Shown here: in pieces, positions 44,796-54,641 of the stretch
Layout of the letters: each line of letters opens with the position of its first letter
Position numbering within the stretch: the stretch's first letter is position 1
Notes under the pieces: model-generated
The model's database searches: none
What the model was told of the DNA's origin: nothing
What the model saw: the letters and a program-made list of their open reading frames with translations, nothing else
Program-made: the position numbers and the translations under genes
Source of the DNA: Bacillota bacterium
GTDB taxonomy: Bacteria; Bacillota; Clostridia; Lachnospirales; Bianqueaceae
Assembly (NCBI GenBank): GCA_017634575.1
Contig: JAGBND010000134.1
Location: forward strand, 1-64,000
Direction: 5' to 3'
DNA: 64,000 nt

Positions 44796-45917
44796 ATGCT
44801 TGAATTTGATAATTTGAAACTGGAGCTGGAGCGGTACAGGCCTAAGCTGGATGAGCTCTCTGCGTCCCTGAACCTGGACAGGCTGAAGCTTAGGGTTGAC
44901 GAGCTGGAGAGAAAACAGCTGGAGCCAGGCTTCTGGGACGATCCTGAAAAAAGCTCCAAGATTGTGCAGGAGGCAGGCAGCACCAAGCGCCGCCTCGATG
45001 AGTTTAATGAGATGAAAACCGCCTTTGAAGATGCGGGCGCCCTGATCGAGATGGGACAGGAAGAGGAGGATGAATCCCTTGTTCCGGAGGTTCAAGAGCA
45101 GATCGGACTTTTCAAAGAGCTGTATGAAAAGCTGCGGCTGACCACGCTGCTGACCGGTGAGTTTGATGCCAAAAACGCGATTCTCACCCTGCATGCCGGC
45201 GCCGGCGGCACGGAAGCCTGCGACTGGACCAGCATGCTGTACCGCATGTATACCCGCTGGGCGGAGAAGCACGGCTACGCCATTGAGCTGCTGGACTTTC
45301 AGGAAGGTGATGAGGCCGGCATCAAAGCCGTTACCATCCAGATCAACGGTGAGAACGCTTATGGTTATCTTCGTTCGGAGAAGGGCGTTCACCGGCTGGT
45401 GCGCATTTCGCCCTTCGATGCGGCGGGCCGCCGTCACACCTCCTTTAGCTCTTGCGATCTGATGCCCGAGCTGGATGAAGATGTGGAAGTGGATATCAAC
45501 ATGGACGATCTTCGGATCGATGTGTTCCGTTCCTCCGGCGCCGGCGGACAGAAGGTTAACAAAACCTCTTCGGCCATCCGTATTACCCATATCCCCACAG
45601 GCATCGTGGTACAGTGCCAGAACGAGCGTTCTCAGTACCAGAACAAGGATAAGGCCATGCAGATGATGAAGGCCAAGCTGTATCAGCTGGAGAAGGAAAA
45701 ACAGGCAGGCCGCCTGTCCGACATCCGCGGCGAGGTCATGGAAAATGCCTTCGGATCCCAGATCCGATCCTATGTTTTCCATCCTTATACGATGGTCAAG
45801 GATCTGCGCACTCAGGAGGAAACCGGCAATATTCAGGCCGTCATGGACGGAGACCTGGATAACTTCATGAATGCTTACCTTGCCTGGTCCGCCAATCAGG
45901 AAGCGAACACAAACTAA
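44796..45917 (+). CDS. prfB: Peptide chain release factor 2
   Basis: A 373-residue class I release factor recognising UGA and UAA. It carries the RF2 tripeptide in RISPFDAAGRRHTSF and the GGQ motif in GAGGQKVNKTSSAIRITH, with HAGAGGTEACDW and the C-terminal TMVKDLRT. No in-frame TGA or slippery CTT-TGA site lies near codon 25; the reading frame is continuous, so the autoregulatory programmed +1 frameshift found in many bacteria is absent. The next gene starts on the last base of the prfB stop codon (TAATG). Confidence 0.96.
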   Translation: MLEFDNLKLELERYRPKLDELSASLNLDRLKLRVDELERKQLEPGFWDDPEKSSKIVQEAGSTKRRLDEFNEMKTAFEDAGALIEMGQEEEDESLVPEVQEQIGLFKELYEKLRLTTLLTGEFDAKNAILTLHAGAGGTEACDWTSMLYRMYTRWAEKHGYAIELLDFQEGDEAGIKAVTIQINGENAYGYLRSEKGVHRLVRISPFDAAGRRHTSFSSCDLMPELDEDVEVDINMDDLRIDVFRSSGAGGQKVNKTSSAIRITHIPTGIVVQCQNERSQYQNKDKAMQMMKAKLYQLEKEKQAGRLSDIRGEVMENAFGSQIRSYVFHPYTMVKDLRTQEETGNIQAVMDGDLDNFMNAYLAWSANQEANTN

Positions 45918-47416
45918 TGCTGAAAAATAATCAACACTTAAAGGACGCGCATGGCTTTTTTCGGCGCGTCCTTGTAATTCTCCTGTGCCTGGCCTTGGCG
46001 GCCTCGCTGAGCGGCTGCCATGTGACGGCCAGGGTTTATGGAAAACCCCTTGATCCGCTGGCCGATGTGGATCTGGGTTATGGCCGCGTCTATTTGGGCA
46101 CGTTGATGGATGCTCTCGCGAAAGAAGATATCTCCGCCCTCAACGAGCTGGGTTATCATGCCGGCGCGGAGGATGCGATTACCTTTGAGTCGGTGCTGGA
46201 GACCTGGCAGGCGCTGAAACCGATTTACGGCCCAGTCACCGCCACCTATCTGGACGAGGGCTATCAGTACGGCGATGAAAAGGTTTACGTGGGCGTGTTG
46301 GAAACCGAAAGCGGACAGGATCTGAAGGCTTCTTTGATGTTCACCTCCAAGGATGAACTGGTGCAGGCCTTTCTGTACGAGACATCCGAGGGCTTTTGGA
46401 AAAGGCAGGAGATCCCCGAAGGCATCGTGGAGGAGGAGCTGATCCTGGGAGAAGGAACAGCCCATCCCCTTCAGGCGAAGATCACCCGTCCCGCTGTTTC
46501 GGAAGACGCTGACGGCTCTCTTTCGCAGCTGCAGAAGCTGCCGGCAGTGGTGATGGTCGGCGGAGACGGCGGCAACACCATGGATATGCAGGCCGGCTCC
46601 ACCAAAGCCTATCAGGATCTTGCCTGGGCCCTGGCAGAGCAGGGGATTGTCACCATCCGTTTTGACAAAAGAACCTATGCCTACTCCGATGAGGAATCTG
46701 CCGAGGAAGCCCCGCTGGATGTGTTCACTGTCTGGTGGGAATATGGCGAAGATGCGCTGCTGGCCTATGAGATGCTGCTGGAGCAGCCCTTCGTGGACCC
46801 TGAACAGGTGTACTATCTCGGTCATTCCCAGGGGGCTGTCGTTGGTTCCCGCATCGATGGGTGGGCGAAAGAACAGGGCCTTCCCGGTTTTGCCGGCTTT
46901 GCCCTCTTATCCACCTCGCCACGCCCCTGGTATGATGTGGTTTACGATCAGTATATTAACTATGGCCTCATCGATCATCAGGCGGACGAGATTTACTATC
47001 TGGTCCAGAAGGTGGAAATGGAACGGGACTATATTAAAGAAGGCGACTACCTGAAAACAAAAGAGGACCGGCTGAATAAGGATTTTGCACTGAACCGCGC
47101 CGCCGGATTCTGGAAGGACTATCTTTCTTTTGATTATGTAAAAGCCTATCAGGCGCTTGCCGAGGCGGGCGCGAAGGTGCTGATCGTGCAGGGGGAAGAG
47201 GACTACCAGATTAAAATGGATCCGGATTTTGCAGCCTGGAAAACGGAAGTCGCCGGCTGGGGAGATGTGAACGTCCGGATGATCAGCTTTCCGGGATTGA
47301 ACCATCTGCTGACGCCGTCTCAGGGTGTTTTTGCCGGCCACTATAAAGAATACGACATGCCCGGCCGGGTGCCGGAAGAGGTTTCCCGTGCGCTGGGAGA
47401 ATGGATGCTTGAATAA
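45917..47416 (+). CDS. Lipoprotein alpha/beta hydrolase with N-terminal DUF3887-like domain
   Basis: A 499-residue protein. A lipoprotein signal ends in the lipobox LSGC (Cys near residue 33). A small N-terminal domain (about 50-170) resembles the DUF3887 module often paired with hydrolases. The alpha/beta hydrolase fold follows (about 190-499) with the nucleophile elbow GHSQG near 295 and a late histidine in GLNHLL near 470. It should act at the outer face of the membrane on an ester or similar substrate. The start overlaps the prfB stop codon, so translation may be coupled. Confidence 0.8.
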   Translation: MLKNNQHLKDAHGFFRRVLVILLCLALAASLSGCHVTARVYGKPLDPLADVDLGYGRVYLGTLMDALAKEDISALNELGYHAGAEDAITFESVLETWQALKPIYGPVTATYLDEGYQYGDEKVYVGVLETESGQDLKASLMFTSKDELVQAFLYETSEGFWKRQEIPEGIVEEELILGEGTAHPLQAKITRPAVSEDADGSLSQLQKLPAVVMVGGDGGNTMDMQAGSTKAYQDLAWALAEQGIVTIRFDKRTYAYSDEESAEEAPLDVFTVWWEYGEDALLAYEMLLEQPFVDPEQVYYLGHSQGAVVGSRIDGWAKEQGLPGFAGFALLSTSPRPWYDVVYDQYINYGLIDHQADEIYYLVQKVEMERDYIKEGDYLKTKEDRLNKDFALNRAAGFWKDYLSFDYVKAYQALAEAGAKVLIVQGEEDYQIKMDPDFAAWKTEVAGWGDVNVRMISFPGLNHLLTPSQGVFAGHYKEYDMPGRVPEEVSRALGEWMLE

Positions 47417-47445
47417 CGCTTTGACTGTTTCGAAAGGAGGAATGA

Positions 47446-50400
47446 ATGTCTGAATCGATATACTCGGATCAAGTAACGTCGCCCAAGCAGGATGCGCTGC
47501 CCTTTGTGCATCTTCATGTGCATACAGAATATTCGCTGCTGGACGGATCCTCCAAAATCAGTGAGATTGCCAGGCGGGCAAAGGAGCTGGGCATGAATTC
47601 CCTGGCCATCACCGACCATGGAGTCATGTACGGCGCCATTGATTTTTACAAGGCCTGCATGAAGGAAGGTATCAAGCCGATTATCGGCTGCGAGGTCTAT
47701 GTGGCCGGCGGCAGCCGTTTTGAACGGGAAGAGAAAAACGGCGCCCGGTATGATCATCTGGTGCTGCTGGCCGAGAACAATACCGGCTATGAAAACCTGA
47801 TGCGGCTGGTTTCCCTCGGTTTTATCGAAGGATATTACTACCGGCCCAGAATCGATTTTGAACTGCTGGAAAAATATCATGAGGGCCTGATCGCCACCAG
47901 CGCGTGTCTGGCGGGGGTGATTGCCCGGCCGCTGCTTTCGGTTTCCTATGAGAAAGCCAGGGACGTGGCGATCCGCTACAAGAACCTGTTCGGGCCGGAT
48001 CATTTTTACCTGGAGCTGCAGGAGCATGAAAGCTCGCAGCAGACGATCCTGAACCAGGCCCTGCTTCGCATGTCCAAAGAGCTGGATCTGCCGCTGATCG
48101 CGACCAATGATGTGCACTATATTTATCAGTCCGATAAGGAAGCCCACGATATTCTGCTGTGCATTCAGACCGGAAAGAAGCTGGCGGATACGGACCGGCT
48201 GCGCTATGAAGGGGATTATTATCTGAAATCCCCGGAAGAGATGGCAGCCATGTTCCCCTATGCCCCGGAGGCGATTTCCAACACCCAGAAAATTGCGGAC
48301 CGGTGCAATGTGGAAATCCGTTTTCATGAGCGTAAGCTGCCGGCCTACGATGTGCCGGCGGGGATGACATCCTCCGGCATGCTGCGGATGCTGTGCCAGA
48401 AAGGCCTGAAGGAGCGCTATGCGGACTGTGATCCGGATAATCCGGCCTACGATGCAACCAAGGCCCGTTATGAATGGAAGACGCTTCAGGATAGGATCGA
48501 GTACGAAATCAGCGTCATCGAGGGCATGGGGTTCGTCGACTATTTCCTGATCGTGTGGGATTTTATCAACTTTGCCCGGGAGCACGATATTAAAGTCGGT
48601 CCCGGACGAGGCTCCGCCGTTGGCTCCCTGGTGGCTTATTCCATGTATATTACCTCCGTGGAGCCGCTGCGCTACAACCTGATTTTTGAACGGCTGCTGA
48701 ACCCGGAGCGGGTGAGCATGCCGGATATTGATACCGATTTCTGCTACCGCCGCCGTCAGGAGGTCATTGATTATGTGACCGAAAAATATGGGGCGGACCG
48801 GGTGGCGCAGATTGTCACCTTCGGCACAATGGCTGCCCGACTGGTGATCCGGGATGTGGGCCGGGTCATGGATATGTCCTACGGCGAGGTGGATCGGATC
48901 GCCAAGATGATCCCTAATGAGCTGAAGATGACCATCGATAAGGCGCTGGAAAAGAATCCGGAGCTTAAAGAGGCCTACGACGGGGATGAGAAGATCAAAA
49001 AGCTCATCGATATGGCCAGGCGCCTGGAGGGACTGCCCCGGCATACCTCCACCCATGCCGCCGGCGTTCTGATTTCCGGCGATGAAACCATGAAGTTTGT
49101 GCCCCTTTGCACCAACGACGGCAACGTGGTGACCGAATATACCATGAACACCTTGGAGGAGCTGGGGCTTCTGAAGATGGACTTTCTGGGTCTTCGGACG
49201 CTGACCGTTATTCAGGACGCCATCGATAATATCGAGCAGACCGAGGGCTTCAAGCTGGATATGGATAAGATCTCCATGGATGATCCCCTGGTGTACCAGA
49301 TGATCAGCGCCGGAAAAACCGACGGCGTCTTCCAGCTGGAGAGCGCCGGCATGACCCAGTTCATGCGGGAGCTGAAGCCGGAAAACATGGAAGATATTAT
49401 TGCCGGCATTTCCCTGTACCGCCCGGGTCCCATGGACTTTATCCCGAAATATCTGAAGGGCAAAAAGGATCCCGCTTCCATTCAGTACCGCACCCCCATA
49501 CTGGAGCCGATTCTGGAAACCACCTACGGCTGCATGGTTTACCAGGAGCAGGTTATGCAGATCGTGCGGGATCTGGCCGGCTATACCATGGGCCGTTCCG
49601 ACCTGGTGCGCCGCGCCATGGCGAAGAAGAAGGCGGATGTCATGGCCGCGGAGCGCCGCAATTTCGTTTACGGCAATCCGGAGGAGCATGTGCCCGGCTG
49701 CGTCTCCAGGGGAATCGCCCCGGAGGTTGCGGAAGCCATCTTCGACGAAATGACTGATTTTGCAGAATATGCCTTCAATAAGAGCCATGCCGCGGCTTAT
49801 GCGGTGGTGGCCTATCAGACCGCATATCTGAGGTGCCACTATCCGGTGGAATTCATGGCCTCCATGCTGACCTCCGTGATGGAGCATTCCGCCAAGCTGA
49901 CCAAGTACATCCAAAGCCTGAAGCCTCTGGGCATCGAGCTTCTGCCGCCGGACATCAACGAGGGCTTTACGGGCTTCTCGGTTTCGGTGGTCCGGAAAAA
50001 GGAAGCAGGGCCTGACGGCAAAGCAGACGACGCGCAGGGCGCCAAGACGAAGCTGGTGAAGAAGATTCGTTACGGACTGTCTTCCATCAAGGGCGTGGGC
50101 CCCAGCCTTATCGACCGGATGGTGGAGGAGAGAAGCAAGAATGGCCCCTTTACCAGCATGACGGACTTTTGCCGGAGAATGAGCGAGAAGGACCTGAACA
50201 AGCGGGTGCTGGAAAACCTCATCAAGGCCGGCGCTTTCGATTCCCTGGGGGGAGAGCGGGCGCAGTATCTGCAGGCCTATCCGCTGATCGTATCCGCCGC
50301 TGCGGAGTGGAAGAAAAATCAGATGAGCGGCCAGATTGATCTTTTCGACTTTGGCGACGACCGCGCGCAGGACAGCGGCATCGATCCGCTGCCAAACGTG

Positions 50401-51300
50401 CCGCCGCTGCCGGATCAAATTCGTTTGGGCTTTGAAAAAGAAGTGGCCGGCATTTATCTGACAGGCCATCCCCTGGACAAGGATGAAGCCCTGTGGCGCG
50501 CCCATATCACCAACGTCTCCTCGGATTTTGCTTACGATGATGACGCAGATGCCGCGGAAGCGGATGCGGACAGGACATCTTCCGGCGAGCAGGTCGGGCA
50601 GGCCGCGCTCAGGGACGGTCAGGAGGTGGTGATCGGCGGACTGATTGCCGGGAAGACCATCAAGTCCACCAAAAACAATAAGCTGATGGCCTTTTTGACA
50701 ATTGAAGATCTGTACGGCACCGTGGAAGTGCTGGTTTTCCCGAACACTTATGAGCAGTTCAAGGATCTTCTGGGAGAAGATCATAAGATCTTTATCAGCG
50801 GACGGGTCAGCGCCGAGGAAGAGGCCGACAGCAAGCTGATCTGTTCCTGGATCGCGCCCTTTGAAGATCCGTCCGGGCTGAAAAGACGGCCGGATAGAAG
50901 AGGATTCGGGCAGGGAATGTATGTCGGCATGGCCAGCGCGCCTTCCGGAACGTTCATTCCGCCGGACTATCAATCGGAACCGCCTGCTCAGGCGGCTGAG
51001 GGGCATTCGCCTGCTTCGGCCGCTGCGCCTGCTTCGGCCACGGCGCCGATAGCGTCCGCTTCACCCGTTTCGTCCAAGCGTCTCTGGCTGAAATTTGCAA
51101 CCGGCGATGACTGGAAGAGGCTTTCCGGATCGGTTTGTTCTTTACTGCGGGACGATCCCGGACCCTCTGAGGTCAGGATTTACCTGTCCGAGGAGAAACA
51201 AAAGCTGAAAGCGCCGCAGCAGTACCGCACAGCCGGTTCCGCCAACACCCTCATGAGCCTGATTGAACTCTTGGGAGACGGAAATGTGATTATGAAATAG
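47446..51300 (+). CDS. dnaE: DNA polymerase III alpha subunit (DnaE)
   Basis: A 1284-residue replicative polymerase. The N-terminal PHP domain has HLHVHTEYSLLDG and SLAITDHGVMYG. The palm contains VGPGRGSAVGSLVAY and the catalytic PDIDTDF near residue 426. Finger and thumb segments include RHTSTHAAGVLIS and YRPGPMDFIP. Helix-hairpin-helix (LSSIKGVGPSLID) and OB-fold (VIGGLIAGKTIKSTKNNKLMAF) domains follow. An Ala/Ser/Pro-rich linker lies at about 1175-1205. The N-terminal exonuclease insertion of PolC is absent, so this is the DnaE1-like form. AAAGGAGG precedes the ATG, 30 bp after the lipoprotein gene. Confidence 0.96.
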   Translation: MSESIYSDQVTSPKQDALPFVHLHVHTEYSLLDGSSKISEIARRAKELGMNSLAITDHGVMYGAIDFYKACMKEGIKPIIGCEVYVAGGSRFEREEKNGARYDHLVLLAENNTGYENLMRLVSLGFIEGYYYRPRIDFELLEKYHEGLIATSACLAGVIARPLLSVSYEKARDVAIRYKNLFGPDHFYLELQEHESSQQTILNQALLRMSKELDLPLIATNDVHYIYQSDKEAHDILLCIQTGKKLADTDRLRYEGDYYLKSPEEMAAMFPYAPEAISNTQKIADRCNVEIRFHERKLPAYDVPAGMTSSGMLRMLCQKGLKERYADCDPDNPAYDATKARYEWKTLQDRIEYEISVIEGMGFVDYFLIVWDFINFAREHDIKVGPGRGSAVGSLVAYSMYITSVEPLRYNLIFERLLNPERVSMPDIDTDFCYRRRQEVIDYVTEKYGADRVAQIVTFGTMAARLVIRDVGRVMDMSYGEVDRIAKMIPNELKMTIDKALEKNPELKEAYDGDEKIKKLIDMARRLEGLPRHTSTHAAGVLISGDETMKFVPLCTNDGNVVTEYTMNTLEELGLLKMDFLGLRTLTVIQDAIDNIEQTEGFKLDMDKISMDDPLVYQMISAGKTDGVFQLESAGMTQFMRELKPENMEDIIAGISLYRPGPMDFIPKYLKGKKDPASIQYRTPILEPILETTYGCMVYQEQVMQIVRDLAGYTMGRSDLVRRAMAKKKADVMAAERRNFVYGNPEEHVPGCVSRGIAPEVAEAIFDEMTDFAEYAFNKSHAAAYAVVAYQTAYLRCHYPVEFMASMLTSVMEHSAKLTKYIQSLKPLGIELLPPDINEGFTGFSVSVVRKKEAGPDGKADDAQGAKTKLVKKIRYGLSSIKGVGPSLIDRMVEERSKNGPFTSMTDFCRRMSEKDLNKRVLENLIKAGAFDSLGGERAQYLQAYPLIVSAAAEWKKNQMSGQIDLFDFGDDRAQDSGIDPLPNVPPLPDQIRLGFEKEVAGIYLTGHPLDKDEALWRAHITNVSSDFAYDDDADAAEADADRTSSGEQVGQAALRDGQEVVIGGLIAGKTIKSTKNNKLMAFLTIEDLYGTVEVLVFPNTYEQFKDLLGEDHKIFISGRVSAEEEADSKLICSWIAPFEDPSGLKRRPDRRGFGQGMYVGMASAPSGTFIPPDYQSEPPAQAAEGHSPASAAAPASATAPIASASPVSSKRLWLKFATGDDWKRLSGSVCSLLRDDPGPSEVRIYLSEEKQKLKAPQQYRTAGSANTLMSLIELLGDGNVIMK

Positions 51301-51425
51301 TTTCTATAGACTGAATAATATCATCCTGCAAGGAAAGCTTCCGCAGTGTTTCGGGCATAGTCCAGCGGCCGCCGCAGCGAAAAAGATCTGTATGGAAACG
51401 AATCGGTAATGAAAACTTTTACAAT

Positions 51426-51474
51426 AAAAAAGTGCAGATGTCAGAGATATCACTCTCGGCATCTGCACTTTTTT
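51426..51474. terminator. Bidirectional terminator between dnaE and the 553-residue protein gene
   Basis: AAAAAAGTGCAGATG (51426-51440) is the exact inverse of 51460-51474 around a 19-nt loop, giving A and T runs suited to both directions. Confidence 0.9.
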
Positions 51475-51488
51475 AGTCTGCTGGGGGA

Positions 51489-53150
51489 TTATTTCCCGGG
51501 CTGGTATACCGTCAGATCCATCACTTCGCCGGCCTGCTTCTTGTCTTGAATGTCCTTCTCCAGCTTCTGCTCGTATTCTTCCGCAGAGAGCTCCTTGATC
51601 GGATCATTGTTGATGACCATTTTGGCATCTCTTTGCTGCTCAGGGGTGAGGGACTCGTACAGGGCGGTCTTCATGCCGGTCATCAGCAGGTAGGTCATGG
51701 TGCCAAGGTTCTTGGAATGGACCTCGGGAAGCTTCGTGGAGGACTGATGATCAGCGTTGGCGTTCAGCGCATTCCGATCGGACTGGATGCGCTCATCGAT
51801 CTGTTTCTGAAGATTCAGCTTGTCGATCACCATCTGAACATTTTCAACATTGCAGGGCAGTTCGAAGGTTTTTTCGAACAGATCCTTGCTTTCTGCAACG
51901 CGTTTATCGAAGTTGATCTTGAACTGATCTTTGATCTCCTTCTGCTTGCTTGCGCTCTTGATGCCTTTGATCGCACCAAAGAACTTTCCGGTCTGGGTAA
52001 CATCATACATCATATCACTCAGCAGACGATATTCGTGTCCTGGCCGGTAATGCATGCCTGGAAGCATTTTGGAAAAGTTCACGGTCGCTTCGATGTTGCC
52101 GGGCGTGAAAATGCCAAGCTTGGAAGAGGCTAGCTTTTCAAGGGTCTGGGGACGGTTGATCTTCTCCATCAGTGCCTTTTTCTCCATATCCAGCGTCTTG
52201 GACTTCTGCAGGTCAATGCTGCGGATGACGGCACGGACAGCGGCGATCTTTTCATCCAGATTGGAAAGCTCATGGAATTTCGCCTCGGGTGTTTCGGCGC
52301 TCTTATACGCATCCTCCGCCGTCTTCAGTTCATCAGCTTTTTTCTGGCGCAGCTCGACTTTTGCATCATACTGCTTCTGATTTGCGATGATGTTGTTTCG
52401 CTCGGTGACAGCCTGTCTGTAAGCGGCCGAATGCGGAAAACCAATTTTGCACAGGATCCGGCGGAAAAAGCTCTTCTCGGTAGGAACGGCCGGAACTTCC
52501 GGCCTCGGCTCCGTGATTTCGGCAGGGAGTTCTTCTCGCATCTTGGCGATCTTTTCCTGCTCTTTCTGAGAGGCTTCCACCGCATCGATGGCTTCCTTCG
52601 GTGCAATGATCATGCCGGGACCGTAAGGCGGCGTCACGATAATGGTGGTCTTTTTACTTTCCTTTGTATCCGCAGGGTTGCAGCCATCAAAGGCTTTGTC
52701 CGCGCCCTCCAGCGTTTTGCCGCTTTCTGTCAGGAACATGGAAAGGTGCGCCATCAGGACGCGGCCGTTGTTCTTGACAGCACCCTCGTGATTGTTTTCC
52801 TCTTCGATCAACGCTTTGACGGTGTCGTTGTTGAAGAATTTATCAGCGTAGGTGGTCAGCGATCCATCGGCATCGACCAGATAGATGTTCCTGCACTGCT
52901 CGACGACCTCGGAGGCTTTGGCATCGGCATCATAGCCGCCGAACATGCCGGATGCTAAGAACGGATTCAGCGGGTTCAAAAAAGCCCTCTGATTGGAATG
53001 GATATACTCAAGTGCCTCAAGGCCTTCCTTGGTGTTCTGGCAGCCATCCTGGAAGGTGGCAAGAAATGTCTCTTTCTGGGAGTTTTTGAGTTTTTTTACG
53101 TCTTCATCGGGTGTAATGGTTGTGAAACCGTAGTTTTCAGGAATAGGCAT
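51489..53150 (-). CDS. Candidate cargo or accessory protein of the secretion regulon (553 residues)
   Basis: A soluble protein without a signal peptide. Residues 1-130 look globular (MPIPENYGFTTITPDEDVKK, LNPFLASGMFGGYD). A Pro/Glu linker (about 210-225) leads to a short FFRRILCKIGF segment, then long charged coiled coils (about 250-330) and a helical C-terminal half ending DLTVYQPGK. No family or catalytic motif was recognised. Its promoter carries the same tandem TTATGCCA operator as the secretion operon, which is the main reason to link it to that system. Confidence 0.75.
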   Translation of the reverse strand: MPIPENYGFTTITPDEDVKKLKNSQKETFLATFQDGCQNTKEGLEALEYIHSNQRAFLNPLNPFLASGMFGGYDADAKASEVVEQCRNIYLVDADGSLTTYADKFFNNDTVKALIEEENNHEGAVKNNGRVLMAHLSMFLTESGKTLEGADKAFDGCNPADTKESKKTTIIVTPPYGPGMIIAPKEAIDAVEASQKEQEKIAKMREELPAEITEPRPEVPAVPTEKSFFRRILCKIGFPHSAAYRQAVTERNNIIANQKQYDAKVELRQKKADELKTAEDAYKSAETPEAKFHELSNLDEKIAAVRAVIRSIDLQKSKTLDMEKKALMEKINRPQTLEKLASSKLGIFTPGNIEATVNFSKMLPGMHYRPGHEYRLLSDMMYDVTQTGKFFGAIKGIKSASKQKEIKDQFKINFDKRVAESKDLFEKTFELPCNVENVQMVIDKLNLQKQIDERIQSDRNALNANADHQSSTKLPEVHSKNLGTMTYLLMTGMKTALYESLTPEQQRDAKMVINNDPIKELSAEEYEQKLEKDIQDKKQAGEVMDLTVYQPGK

Positions 53151-53242
53151 GGGGTGGAATCCTCAACTTTCTATGTCAATTTTAACAATATCTTAACGCA
53201 CAATGTTTTGTCCGTCGTTTGTTGTTTGTTTTTACAATAGTC

Positions 53243-53271
53243 ATTATAAGGGAAGTCCTATGTGAAGTCAA
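53243..53271 (-). promoter_or_regulatory. Sigma-A promoter of the 553-residue protein gene (minus strand)
   Basis: On the minus strand TTGACT (53271-53266), 17-bp spacer, TATAAT (53248-53243), giving a leader of about 85 nt. Confidence 0.75.
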
Positions 53272-53286
53272 TCGATCCGGCCTACA

Positions 53287-53305
53287 TGGCATAAAGATGG
53301 CATAA
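53287..53305 (-). promoter_or_regulatory. Tandem TTATGCCA operator of the 553-residue protein gene
   Basis: On the minus strand TTATGCCA occurs at 53305-53298 and 53294-53287, 11 bp apart, within two 11-bp units TTTATGCCATC and TTTATGCCATG. It ends 15 bp before the -35 box, the same geometry as at 6725-6743. Confidence 0.7.
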
Positions 53306-53461
53306 ACGGAATGAGGAGAGGTCCAACTGCAATTTCAGTCCTGAAATCGTCTGACATCTGAAGATTCTAACTTGCATTTTGCCTTGCATTTTATCGGAGA
53401 ATATTATAAAATACGACATGAGCGAATTTGCTTTTCAGTTGAAAATATAAGGAGACGAATC

Positions 53462-54463
53462 ATGGCAAAAGAGATCAAAACCATCGGTATTTTGACAAGC
53501 GGCGGCGACGCGCAGGGCATGAATGCGGCCATTCGCGCGGCAGCCAGAAGCGCAATGAATAGGGGCGTCAGCGTAAAAGGCATTATGCAGGGCTACAGCG
53601 GCCTTCTGAAAAATGAGATTGTTGACCTGAACGCTGTTTCCGTAGGTAATATCATTCATCACGGCGGCACGGTTCTTTATACGGCGCGCTGCCCTGAGTT
53701 TATCGATCCCGATCCTGAAAAAGCTGATGCGGCAATCCGTAAGGCAGCCGACGTAGCCAAATCCCATGGCATCGACGGCCTGGTGGTCATCGGCGGCGAC
53801 GGTTCCTGGAAGGGTGCCCAGAAGCTTTCCAAATATGGCATTAACGTAGTCGGTATCCCCGGCACCATTGACCTGGATATCGCCTGCACCGACTATACGA
53901 TTGGTTTTGACAGCGCTGTTAACATTGCGCTTGAAGCGGTTATCCGTCTGAGAGACACGTCCGGCTCTCATTTCCGTTGCTCTGTTCTGGAGGTTATGGG
54001 CCGTCACTGCGGTGAAATCGCCCTTTGGGCCGGCATGTGCGGCGGCGCCGACGCCATTCTGATTCCGGAAGAGCCCGAGAGCGCCAACCTTGAAAATGTG
54101 CTGAAGGTCATCAACGAGAACCGCGCCCGCGGCAAGAAACACAACATCATCGTAGTTTCCGAAGGCATCGGACATTCTCAGGAACTGGCCAAAGCCATCG
54201 AAGCGGAGACCGGCATTGAGTCCCGCGCTACCATTCTTGGTCACGTTCAGCGCGGCGGCATCCCCACAGCCCGCGACATCAAGCACGCTACCATGATGGG
54301 CGCCTATGCGGTGGATCTGCTGCTTTCCGGCGCCAACAACCGCGTTATCGCCTACCGCGATGCCAAATATGTCGACTACGATATCGACGAGGCGCTGGCT
54401 ATGAAGCGCCGTCCTTCCTTCGATATCCTGGAAGTCAACCACCGCGTATCTACCTATCGTTAA
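53462..54463 (+). CDS. pfkA: 6-phosphofructokinase
   Basis: A 333-residue glycolytic enzyme converting fructose 6-phosphate to fructose 1,6-bisphosphate. Motifs: ILTSGGDAQGMNAAIRA, the nucleotide loop GGDGSWKGA, the catalytic segment PGTIDLDIACTDYTIGFDSA (normally TIDND; here TIDLD), EVMGRHCGEIAL and HVQRGGIPTARD. The Gly in GGDGS points to an ATP-dependent rather than pyrophosphate-dependent enzyme. The start at 53462 follows GGAGACG; in-frame codons upstream have no ribosome site. It ends at the strong terminator at 54547. Confidence 0.93.
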   Translation: MAKEIKTIGILTSGGDAQGMNAAIRAAARSAMNRGVSVKGIMQGYSGLLKNEIVDLNAVSVGNIIHHGGTVLYTARCPEFIDPDPEKADAAIRKAADVAKSHGIDGLVVIGGDGSWKGAQKLSKYGINVVGIPGTIDLDIACTDYTIGFDSAVNIALEAVIRLRDTSGSHFRCSVLEVMGRHCGEIALWAGMCGGADAILIPEEPESANLENVLKVINENRARGKKHNIIVVSEGIGHSQELAKAIEAETGIESRATILGHVQRGGIPTARDIKHATMMGAYAVDLLLSGANNRVIAYRDAKYVDYDIDEALAMKRRPSFDILEVNHRVSTYR

Positions 54464-54546
54464 TTGGTTGCTTAAATTAGAATACAGAGCTTATGCCTAA
54501 GACTTAAAATCTTAGCTTTAATCAGTAAATAATCTTCTACCAATCA

Positions 54547-54572
54547 GGAGACGGGTTTCCGTCTCCTTTTTT
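54547..54572 (+). terminator. Rho-independent terminator after pfkA
   Basis: GGAGACGG pairs with CCGTCTCC across a 4-nt loop, followed by six T residues. Confidence 0.93.
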
Positions 54573-54641
54573 GACTATATTTTAGCTTGTTTTTTGCTGT
54601 ATTTAATGCGGTATTCTGCAAACTGAAGCAGGAATTTTTGC

